DNA of 43,387 nucleotides, taken from Anaerolineae bacterium (GTDB taxonomy: Bacteria > Chloroflexota > Anaerolineae > 4572-78 > J111). Every line of letters starts with the position of its first letter. The first letter of the stretch is position 1. Location of the stretch: contig JAGRCC010000313.1 of the NCBI GenBank assembly GCA_020433785.1, positions 1 to 43,387 of the forward strand. Direction: 5' to 3'. Under the pieces are notes generated by a model. The model ran no database searches and was not told the origin of the DNA. It worked only from the letters and a program-made list of their open reading frames with translations. Positions 36,825 through 43,387 of the stretch are shown here, piece after piece. A program made the translations under genes and the position numbers.

Positions 36825-38589
36825 CGCTGCCCTCCTCATCGCTCCCGGAAAATCCCACTCGATCCGGGCTGTCACTTAAGGCGACAGGGATGCTCACTTG
36901 GCAGCGGTCCTGCTTTTCTTCGCAGGTATTTAGCCGTTGGCCGCCATAATAAATTTCAAAAGATTTTTCCCAAAAACGATTTTTATTGCCCACAGAAACA
37001 CGCCCTACTTCATTACAGGTTACGTCGGGGGCTTTAGGCTTCCCCTTATCTTTCCAGGCCGAGATACATTCGCCACTGGCTAATGTGGCCAGCCCCACAT
37101 CACTGAAGTTAAGCAGTCGATCACTGCTCGCCATTTGAAGCGGTCCAAGCGGAAAGGGGCGATCAGATTGATTAACCAAGAACAGGCTGTCTCCCTTATG
37201 TTTGGCCAGTAATAACTCATAGGTCGGTGGCGGCTGGGGATTGTTGACCTCAGCCGCCGGCGGCTGAGCGGCAACGGCCGGGTCGGGTTCACTTCCGGCC
37301 TGAGAGTTCGATCCGGTTTGGGCAGCGGGTTCTGCCGGCTGGCTCGCCGCGCCAGTTTCCGCACCGGCATTCGGGTCGATTGCTTCGGCCGGGTCTGAAT
37401 TAGCTTCGACAGCCACAGCCCCATTCTCAGCCACCGTCTCATCACCGCTGCTTCTCAGCCAGAAAAAACCGGCCAGCAGCAAGATTATCGCCACGACCCC
37501 CACCAGTAAAAGCGCTCCAATGCCCAATCCGGCATAAACCAGCGGCCGAGTTGGGTTTGAGGATGAGGAGACCGGCGAGGCCGGCGGCTGTTCCGGTAAG
37601 GCCGCTCGAGAGGCGGCAGCGGCGCTTGGCGACGAAGGCGGTGGGGGGGTAACGCCAGCCGGCAGCGGCGGCAGCGGTCGAGCCGCTACGTCTTGGGCCA
37701 CTCGATAAGGGATCGATAAGTTCGGCGGCGGCAGGGGCAGTGATACCTGACTGGTAGCCTTTAGGGCCTCGTCGAGAGCCTTGATCAACTCAGCCCCTGT
37801 TTGGTAACGCTCAGCCGGTTCTTTTTCCAACATTTTGAGAATGACGGCCTCTAGCTCCGGGCTAATGTCTGGCCGGATTTCGCTGGGAGGCTGCGGCGGC
37901 TCGGTCATATGCAGCATAGCCACATCCAAAGCGCTGTCAGCCTCAAAAGGCAGTTCGCCGGTAAACATTTCGTACAGAATAACGCCGATGGCATACAGAT
38001 CGCTCTGCGGCACAGCGCTGGCCGAGGACATAGCCTGTTCGGGCGAGATGTAGTGGGGTGTGCCGAAAATTTCACCGCGGGTGCCGACATCGCTGATCAA
38101 AGCCAGGCCAAAATCGGCTAAAAAGGCGTTACCTTGCTGGTCGAGCATAATGTTGGCCGGTTTAATATCGCGATGGATGACCCCGCGACCGTGCGCATAA
38201 TCGAGCGCCTGGCAAACCTGGTTGACGACTCGATGAGCTTCCGCGACCGGAATCAACTTATCCTCTTGGCGATAAGATTTTAACAGCGTATTCAAGGCCG
38301 AACCTTCTATATAACGCATGGCCATATAGAGCACGCCATCAACTTCGCCATAGCGGTAGAGGCTGACAATATGGGGATGCTCCAGTTGGGCAATCGCTTT
38401 GGCCTCGCGTTCAAAACGAGTCATGTAATCGGCGTCGTCTCTAAATGAGGCATCGATCACTTTGATAGCCACCCAGCGATCCAGGCGCACATCCAAAGCA
38501 CGATAGACCCGGGCCATCCCGCCTTGCCCCAGCATCGCTTCTAATCGGTATTCATCCAGTTGTTTTCCAATTAAAGGGTCGTTAGCCAT
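36817..38589 (-). CDS. Transmembrane Ser/Thr protein kinase, second copy with a different outer domain
   Basis: 590 aa, ATG at 38589, with GGAG overlapping the stop of the 808-aa gene. The N-terminus PLIGKQLDEYRLEAMLGQGG matches the twin (PLIGRRLANFEIERPLGRGG). The kinase domain is complete: Gly loop LGQGGMARVYRA, K43, E62, HRDIKPANIM (D141), DFGLA (D159) and YISPEQAMSS. A Pro/Ala-rich juxtamembrane stretch and a membrane helix (LGIGALLLVGVVAIILLLAG, about residues 350-378) follow. The outer region starts with a long Ala/Glu/Pro linker, then about 120 residues with paired Cys (ASGECISAWKDKG, VTCNEVG, LNTCEEKQDRC). That domain differs from the twin's, so the two kinases probably sense different signals through the same type of output. 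Confidence 0.93.
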   Translation of the reverse strand: MANDPLIGKQLDEYRLEAMLGQGGMARVYRALDVRLDRWVAIKVIDASFRDDADYMTRFEREAKAIAQLEHPHIVSLYRYGEVDGVLYMAMRYIEGSALNTLLKSYRQEDKLIPVAEAHRVVNQVCQALDYAHGRGVIHRDIKPANIMLDQQGNAFLADFGLALISDVGTRGEIFGTPHYISPEQAMSSASAVPQSDLYAIGVILYEMFTGELPFEADSALDVAMLHMTEPPQPPSEIRPDISPELEAVILKMLEKEPAERYQTGAELIKALDEALKATSQVSLPLPPPNLSIPYRVAQDVAARPLPPLPAGVTPPPPSSPSAAAASRAALPEQPPASPVSSSSNPTRPLVYAGLGIGALLLVGVVAIILLLAGFFWLRSSGDETVAENGAVAVEANSDPAEAIDPNAGAETGAASQPAEPAAQTGSNSQAGSEPDPAVAAQPPAAEVNNPQPPPTYELLLAKHKGDSLFLVNQSDRPFPLGPLQMASSDRLLNFSDVGLATLASGECISAWKDKGKPKAPDVTCNEVGRVSVGNKNRFWEKSFEIYYGGQRLNTCEEKQDRCQVSIPVALSDSPDRVGFSGSDEEGSDD

Positions 38590-38593
38590 TCAC

Positions 38594-41020
38594 TTACTCC
38601 AATTTTGTCAGGCGTGTTTCGCGGCTGGTTTCGGTTATGCGCTGTAAATCTCGGATGTAGGTATTCAATCCATCAGCATAGGCATCGAGATAATCCTGTG
38701 CAATACGAATCGCCATCTCTTTGTGATCGGCCAGGATCAACTGCGCCACGTGAGGCCGAAAATCTCTTAACGTGAGGCGCATCACGCCGGCCGAGTCCGT
38801 AGCAACACCCCACACCAGCACTTTTTTATCGTGGTCATCTTTTGCGGCCAGATAGCGGGTGAGGGTACTGCTCGGCGGGACCGCGCCGATATTGGCCAAA
38901 ATTTCACCACCGCGAATGATATCGTTCAAGATGTCGATCCGGTCAGGAATGTTATCGAACATTCGCTGAAGCGAACCCGGCATATGAGCCAGCAGCTTGA
39001 TGGCCCCTACGCTGGCGCTTTCGCCGGCCGTGGCGATATCTTTGGCGCGACTCAACACTAAGCCAAACCCGGCCAGGGCGGTTAGATAAGTTCGCTGTAG
39101 TTTATCAAAGTTGGTGTAATGCGCCGCCCGATCACCGCTCCCGGTCGCGTAGTTGTCGAGAGCGTCAATACAGTGTTGGTGCAGCGTCAGCAGATTCAAC
39201 TCTTGCAGCGGGACCTCAAACGTAATCGGGTACACCCGATCACGCGGCGTCCGGCGGCTGCCATCGACCGGAATAACGATGGCCGGCTTGGTCTGGCCCG
39301 ATGAGGTTATAGCGGTCAAGGCGGCCAGTGCGGCCGGCTGCGTCTCTTTAGCCTGGCCCAACGCCTTTAATTCCGCGATTAGGCTGGTCGATGGTTTGTA
39401 CGTTACAGCGTGAATGGCCCGATACAACACCAATAGATCATTAACGGTTAACTCAATCAAATCGTTACGCCGTTTAAAGAGCCGGCGTAGTCGCTGTAAG
39501 GCTTTAAGATTGATCTTATCGGTTTCCACCGTCGCTTCAGCCGGTAGATTGGGAGTTGCCCGGATCAATGTTTCATCGCCAGACTGAATCTTTAGAGCCA
39601 GGGCATGCGGTCGCGTTTGGCGGGCCTGGACCGGAGGCAGCGAACTGAGATAAATGGCCCAGCTTAAGGCCTCATTGGTCATAATTTCGGCTAAGGCGGC
39701 GCTCCAGGCGCTATCAAAAAAGATAGCCGACTGGTCAAACACCATACTCTGGCCGGTGTCGAACAGGGTCATGGGATGGTCTCCAACGCCGCGCTCGGCC
39801 TGGCGGATAGCCGCCAGGGGGAGCCGGCGATCGCGCCGGTCGCAGTTGATGATGATGGGCGCCAGCCGCAAGGTGTCTAGATCGCTGATCAGCCCTTCGC
39901 TCATTTTTTTGCGCAGTTCCGGCCAGGCCGACCGTCGAATAGTAGCCAGCGAGGTGAGCGACGCCGGTCGCACATTGGCCGGATAGGTCATCAGGGTCGA
40001 CAGTTGGGCCCGCACGTTATTGACATCGGCCGGCTGTTCGGTTTGAGGAGCACAAGCCGGAATGAGATAATAACGGCCTTGATGGATCACCCCAATATGG
40101 GCTTTTTTGAGCGAGATGGGAGTATGGGTTTCATCGTTAGCGCCCGGGTTGAGACAGGTTAAAATCGACATTTGCTGCCGGTAGGCCGGTAATCTTTCTT
40201 CGACGGCGGCCTGAATTTTTTCTTGCCAGAGTTGGCGCAAAGCCACCGGAAGTTCAGCCATCGCCCCGGCCAGAAACTCATCGAATTTGCGTTTCCGGTA
40301 GCGGGGATAAGTTTCATTAGCCTGAACATCCTGACCGCGCATGTAGGGGCGCTGTTTGGCCCAGACATCGTAAAGATGGCTGTAGCGTTCAGCTTGAGGG
40401 TCATCTAGCGTAAGCGTCTGCAACAGATCGGTGTAAACGCGCTCCCGCCACTCATTTTTCAATAGGTCGCTATAAGCATGAAGACAGATGATGGCGGCCA
40501 TTACCCAGGCAGTGGCCTGATCACTTTCACTCAGTTGGATTTGATGGCGTTGGAGATCGGTATGAAACCCGTGGGTCTCGTTGACATGGCGGGCCGAGTC
40601 TTCACGCATGGCATAATCGACGTAAAATTGCCAGGTTCCATCGGGAAAAGCCTGGTCGGGGTCTTTGCCGGCCAGTTTCAGCAGGTTCTGATAGCCCCAA
40701 ATAACCGCGGCCGGTCCGGCGAATAAGGCGCCATACATCGCCTTATCGAGCGCCTGGCCGACGCCTTTGAAGAGCAAATTGATGTCTCGTTTGACCGTTT
40801 TGGCTGGCGGCTGCGAACCCGGTAAACGCGCCAGGCCATTGAGGATAACACCCGGAACATTTCCCGCCGGCACCACTTGAGCTACTTGATTGACCACATT
40901 GTCGATCTCAGGCAGGGACAACCGCGATAAATCTCTGAGCACTTGTGACTCGGCAATGGACTTGAGATTGTTGGCTGTTTTAACTGAGGCTTCTAAATAG
41001 GCTTCTCGGTCGGTTGTCAT
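38594..41020 (-). CDS. Large conserved-looking protein of unknown function, first gene of the kinase operon
   Basis: 808 aa, ATG at 41020 with AGAGGAG 4-5 nt upstream. I do not recognise a family. It is largely helical and soluble, with no signal peptide. Residues about 1-80 are amphipathic helices (NLKSIAESQVLRDLSRLSLP), a mildly hydrophobic stretch ALFAGPAAVIWGYQNLL lies near residue 100, and residues 270-330 look like a beta-strand region with a Cys (ILTCLNPGANDETHTPI). A segment MTLFDTGQSMVFDQSAIFFD (about 415-435) is the most motif-like part. The stop overlaps the ribosome-binding site of the first kinase, so the three proteins are translationally coupled. It may be a kinase substrate or scaffold; this is inference from position only. 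Confidence 0.8.
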   Translation of the reverse strand: MTTDREAYLEASVKTANNLKSIAESQVLRDLSRLSLPEIDNVVNQVAQVVPAGNVPGVILNGLARLPGSQPPAKTVKRDINLLFKGVGQALDKAMYGALFAGPAAVIWGYQNLLKLAGKDPDQAFPDGTWQFYVDYAMREDSARHVNETHGFHTDLQRHQIQLSESDQATAWVMAAIICLHAYSDLLKNEWRERVYTDLLQTLTLDDPQAERYSHLYDVWAKQRPYMRGQDVQANETYPRYRKRKFDEFLAGAMAELPVALRQLWQEKIQAAVEERLPAYRQQMSILTCLNPGANDETHTPISLKKAHIGVIHQGRYYLIPACAPQTEQPADVNNVRAQLSTLMTYPANVRPASLTSLATIRRSAWPELRKKMSEGLISDLDTLRLAPIIINCDRRDRRLPLAAIRQAERGVGDHPMTLFDTGQSMVFDQSAIFFDSAWSAALAEIMTNEALSWAIYLSSLPPVQARQTRPHALALKIQSGDETLIRATPNLPAEATVETDKINLKALQRLRRLFKRRNDLIELTVNDLLVLYRAIHAVTYKPSTSLIAELKALGQAKETQPAALAALTAITSSGQTKPAIVIPVDGSRRTPRDRVYPITFEVPLQELNLLTLHQHCIDALDNYATGSGDRAAHYTNFDKLQRTYLTALAGFGLVLSRAKDIATAGESASVGAIKLLAHMPGSLQRMFDNIPDRIDILNDIIRGGEILANIGAVPPSSTLTRYLAAKDDHDKKVLVWGVATDSAGVMRLTLRDFRPHVAQLILADHKEMAIRIAQDYLDAYADGLNTYIRDLQRITETSRETRLTKLE

Positions 41021-41039
41021 ACACTCCTCTAATCTAGAT

Positions 41040-41070
41040 GAAAAACGTCACTTGGGCAGACAAGTGACGT
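41040..41070 (-). terminator. Intrinsic terminator or attenuator hairpin before the kinase operon
   Basis: A perfect 10-bp stem (ACGTCACTTG / CAAGTGACGT, 41045-41054 with 41061-41070) has a 6-nt loop. On the - strand it is followed at once by a T-run (GTTTTTC). It lies about 25 nt upstream of the ATG at 41020, downstream of a strong promoter, and 195 nt after the histidine-kinase gene. It can end transcripts from upstream and, if promoter 41183-41211 is real, attenuate the kinase operon. Confidence 0.7.
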
Positions 41071-41182
41071 ACTTATCCGAAATAGTTACCGCACACAAGA
41101 AAAAATAGAGAGGAACATGGGTCTGAAGTTCATAGTCATATTCGAGGCTACAAATTGCAACGAATTTTGTTAACCTTGAATC

Positions 41183-41211
41183 ATTGTAACATATCTACAG
41201 GTAGGTGACAA
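41183..41211 (-). promoter_or_regulatory. Predicted sigma70-type promoter of the 808-aa gene and kinases
   Basis: On the - strand, TTGTCA (41211-41206) and TACAAT (41188-41183) are 17 nt apart, with TG one base before the -10 (extended -10). The predicted start is near 41176, leaving a leader of about 155 nt that holds the terminator-like hairpin at 41040-41070. Confidence 0.65.
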
Positions 41212-41264
41212 TAGAACCTTTGATGTTTCCGCTAGTCAATAAGTCAGGGGGAGACAGACAATAG

Positions 41265-42875
41265 CTACAAATTAATCGTATCGACCGCGACGCCGACACG
41301 GGGGTGAGGAATTTCAACCTGAAGCAGCAGACCTCCGCCGCGCTGATTTTGCAGCCGGAGGCGACCACCCAGCAGCGCCACCCGCTCGCTAATACCGAGC
41401 AGACCGTAATGCTCTTCGGCCGCCAGCGCCGACAGGTCAAAATTCGCTTTGAGACCCTGGCCGTTATCGGCGACGGAGATCAATAACGTTCGGGGGGAGG
41501 TATGTTTGAGCCGAATCTCTACAGCGCCGGCTCGAGCATGCTTGCGAATATTATTCAGCCCTTCCTGCACAATCCGAAAGATCGACAGCTCGATCGCCTC
41601 AGGCAGCCGGCCTAAGTTGGCGTCTAAGTCAAGCGAGACGGGAAGGTTGTTACGCTCGCTCCAATCGTGGGTGTAGGATTGCAGCGCCGCGCCCAAACCC
41701 AAGCTATCGATGGTAGGCGGACGCAGGTTACCACAAATCCGGCGCAGGTCATCGACCATCTGACGAATACTGATCCGGACATCATCTAACTCATCGGTCA
41801 AAGCCGGCGACTCGTTGCCGTTGGAGCCAATCTCTTCCAACTGATAGTTAACGCTCAACAAATCTTGAATAACTTGGTCGTGCAGTTCCCGGGCCAGTCG
41901 TTTGCGCTCTTGCTCGCGCTCGGTCAGCAGGCGGCGCTGCGCGGCTTGCAGCGCCAGATTGGCCTGATCGAGCGCTTCAACCTGCTCGGCCAGGCGATCG
42001 ACCAACTGCTGGTTGAGGTTATCGCGTTCAACCAAACTTCTTTCCAGCAGGGCTTGTTGATGGCGCAGTTTCTCAGCCTGCTGGCGCGCCTGATAATAGT
42101 TGTCCAGGGCCCAAATCGCCGGGGTAATTTGGTGCGGGCTGGCCACACCCACCATTTCGGCCACAATATCTTCGCGGCTGGTTTCATCGGTACGGTGGAT
42201 GGCCACAGTTTGTCCTTTGCGGAGGGTGATAATCCGGTCGGTAACGGCGAAAAGGTGCTCCAAATTTTTGCTACTAAAAATCACAGAGACGCCTTCATTT
42301 TGCCAACGCTGGATTAAGGACAGGAAACGCTGCTGATAGGTATAGCTCAACAGCACGGTCGGCTCATCGACAAAAATAAGCCGGGCCGGCTGGGTCATGG
42401 CCTGGGCAATGGCCACCAGTTGGCGCTGCTCCGCCGACAGGTTGGAGACTTTCTCGTATAAAGACGGAAAATGAATCCCCAGTTCACCTAGGGTCCGGTC
42501 TGCTTCAACATCCATTTGAGACTGGTTGGGGATTTTTAGGAGATGACTGAGTTTCGGCCAGCCCAGTTCCCGGCCTAAAAAAACGTTGCTGATGATATCC
42601 AGGTTTTCGGCCAGGATCGGTTCCTGGTGAATAACCTCGATGCCGAATCGGCGCGATTGAAGCGGCCAGGGCAGGCGTTTTTCATCAAAATAAATGGCCC
42701 CCTCGTTGGGGGTATGCAGGCCGGCCAACAGCATGGCCAGCACCGACTTACCCGCCCCACTTCGACCGGCCAGACCAACGACCTCGCCCGGATAGACCTC
42801 GAAGCTCACCTTTTCCAGAACCGACAGCCGGCCAAAACGTTTAGAGAGATTAATCACTCTCAGCAGTGGGTCCAC
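41265..42875 (-). CDS. Sugar-type ABC ATPase fused to a NarL/DegS-type histidine kinase
   Basis: I prefer GTG 42875 because AAGG lies 7 nt before it; TTG 42881 would add two residues, and residue numbers here use the longer form (538 aa). Residues 8-245 are an ABC ATPase like MglA/RbsA: Walker A GRSGAGKS (39-46), Q-loop Q86, signature LSAEQRQ (148-154), Walker B LIFVDEPT (168-175). The H-switch position in VIFSSKNLEHL is Lys205 instead of His. Residues about 260-320 form a coiled coil. A HisKA_3 domain follows (ERKRLARELHDQVIQDLL, phosphoacceptor H334), then a HATPase domain with NNIRKHAR, VADNGQGL and GLLGISERV. The kinase half looks intact. ATP or ligand state of the ABC half may control the kinase (inference). 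Confidence 0.92.
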   Translation of the reverse strand: MDPLLRVINLSKRFGRLSVLEKVSFEVYPGEVVGLAGRSGAGKSVLAMLLAGLHTPNEGAIYFDEKRLPWPLQSRRFGIEVIHQEPILAENLDIISNVFLGRELGWPKLSHLLKIPNQSQMDVEADRTLGELGIHFPSLYEKVSNLSAEQRQLVAIAQAMTQPARLIFVDEPTVLLSYTYQQRFLSLIQRWQNEGVSVIFSSKNLEHLFAVTDRIITLRKGQTVAIHRTDETSREDIVAEMVGVASPHQITPAIWALDNYYQARQQAEKLRHQQALLERSLVERDNLNQQLVDRLAEQVEALDQANLALQAAQRRLLTEREQERKRLARELHDQVIQDLLSVNYQLEEIGSNGNESPALTDELDDVRISIRQMVDDLRRICGNLRPPTIDSLGLGAALQSYTHDWSERNNLPVSLDLDANLGRLPEAIELSIFRIVQEGLNNIRKHARAGAVEIRLKHTSPRTLLISVADNGQGLKANFDLSALAAEEHYGLLGISERVALLGGRLRLQNQRGGGLLLQVEIPHPRVGVAVDTINL

Positions 42876-42915
42876 AAACAAACCTTAGCAATTTCTCTAT
42901 TCGATCAGCAAACCT

Positions 42916-42995
42916 GGTGACTGGCACTTAATCACAATAATCACCCGGTATCCTTCCACTCAGCATGCTTGATTTGAGCAAAAGTGCCAGTCACC
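42916..42995. repeat. 80-bp element with 14-bp perfect terminal inverted repeats
   Basis: GGTGACTGGCACTT (42916-42929) and AAGTGCCAGTCACC (42982-42995) are exact reverse complements, separated by 52 nt. The spacer has an internal palindrome AGCATGCT. The element fills most of the gap between the response-regulator and the histidine-kinase genes. No target duplication is evident at its flanks. It may be a MITE-like repeat, a large transcript stem-loop or a regulator site. Confidence 0.55.
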
Positions 42996-43013
42996 TAAAT
43001 AGTTGGCGATTTC

Positions 43014-43352
43014 TTACTGAGCAACGGCCAAAGCGCGTTCCAAAGATTGAGCCGTAAGCGGCTTGGTCAGGCAAGCACAGGCTCCAATTTCTCGAAGCGA
43101 CCCGGTGATTTCAGACAAGGTTAACGAGGTCAAAATAATCACCGGGACAAGACAAAAACTGGTGGCTTCCAGACCATTCATGGCCGGTGGGTCCAAATCC
43201 ATGAGAATGACATCCGGCTTGAGATAGTGTGACAAACACACGGCCTCGAAGCCACCTGAGGTTTCGCCGACAATGGTGCAGCCTATTTGTTCCGCAACTT
43301 GCTTAATATTTTCACGCGCATACTCATCATCATCTACAACCAAAATACGCAT
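43014..43352 (-). CDS. REC-only response regulator
   Basis: 112 aa made only of a receiver domain: acidic pocket D7/D8 in RILVVDDDE, phosphoacceptor D52 in VILMDLDPPAMNG, T75/S76 in VIILTS, and K97 in LTKP. The layout of strand 1 and helix 1 (IKQVAEQIGCTIVGETSGGF) resembles regulators that carry an ANTAR output, but none follows. The stretch between NGLEAT and PVIILTS is only about 5 residues, shorter than usual, so helix 3 is trimmed. AGGTG precedes the ATG at 43352. It lies upstream of the ABC-histidine-kinase gene on the same strand and is its likely partner, though NarL-type kinases usually pair with REC-HTH proteins. Confidence 0.88.
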   Translation of the reverse strand: MRILVVDDDEYARENIKQVAEQIGCTIVGETSGGFEAVCLSHYLKPDVILMDLDPPAMNGLEATSFCLVPVIILTSLTLSEITGSLREIGACACLTKPLTAQSLERALAVAQ

Positions 43353-43387
43353 ACATTTTACACCTGTTTGCTAGAACCCATAAGTTT

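Noticed and set aside
42916..42995. Possible intrinsic terminator for the response-regulator gene.
   Set aside because: The loop is 52 nt and no T-run follows the right arm on either strand, so it is listed as a repeat.

Overview
The window reads as a bacterial surface-glycan locus joined to a signalling locus. The best guess for the host is a Chloroflexota (Anaerolineae-like) bacterium. This is an inference from the gene mix: many TTG/GTG starts, membrane-anchored Ser/Thr kinases, DUF433/DUF5615 pairs, a sugar-type ABC ATPase fused to a histidine kinase, and no lipid A or classical O-antigen genes. No rRNA, tRNA, CRISPR array, transposase or phage gene was found. No gene-free stretch exceeds 300 bases; the longest, 41021-41264, holds a promoter and a terminator/attenuator hairpin.

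Region 1 (1-5.5 kb, + strand, AT-rich): the tail of an unrecognised protein, a HEAT-like helical protein and a cytosolic SPFH/band-7-like coiled-coil protein. These are followed by a membrane-anchored FGE-fold protein that lacks the two catalytic cysteines, and a Tat-exported Cys-type sulfatase.

Region 2 (5.7-31.6 kb, almost all +): a polysaccharide assembly cluster. It holds a Wzt-like ABC ATPase, three SAM methyltransferases, two sulfotransferase-glycosyltransferase fusions (one also carrying a WbsX/GH99-like domain), an NDP-sugar epimerase, several GT4 and GT2 glycosyltransferases, a Wzx-flippase/GT2 fusion, two ArnT-like GT-C membrane proteins, a GDP-L-fucose synthase and a WecG/TagA-type GT26. 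A secreted GH128/Asl1-like hydrolase sits on the opposite strand. A low-GC toxin-antitoxin-like pair (DUF433 + PIN-like DUF5615) interrupts the run at 28.06-28.64 kb. Together the genes suggest synthesis, methylation, sulfation, export and remodelling of a sulfated, probably fucosylated, exopolysaccharide. No Wzy polymerase, Wzm permease or initiating sugar-phosphate transferase was recognised here.

Region 3 (31.6-35.1 kb): a small structured or palindromic element, a CDP-alcohol phosphatidyltransferase, a hotdog thioesterase (- strand), an unknown multi-spanning membrane protein and an MscS channel.

Region 4 (35.1-43.4 kb, - strand): an operon of an unrecognised 808-aa protein and two tandem transmembrane Ser/Thr kinases with different extracytoplasmic C-termini. 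It is preceded by a strong promoter and a leader with an intrinsic-terminator hairpin just before the ribosome-binding site. Upstream lie an ABC-ATPase/NarL-type histidine kinase fusion and a REC-only response regulator.

The most unusual signals are: the cysteine-less FGE partner of a Cys-type sulfatase; a roughly 45-residue C-terminal tail shared by two otherwise unrelated glycosyltransferases; the ABC-kinase fusion with a replaced H-switch histidine; the attenuator-like leader of the kinase operon; the in-frame flippase-GT fusion that still carries an internal start; and the three-way-junction palindrome at 31.6 kb.
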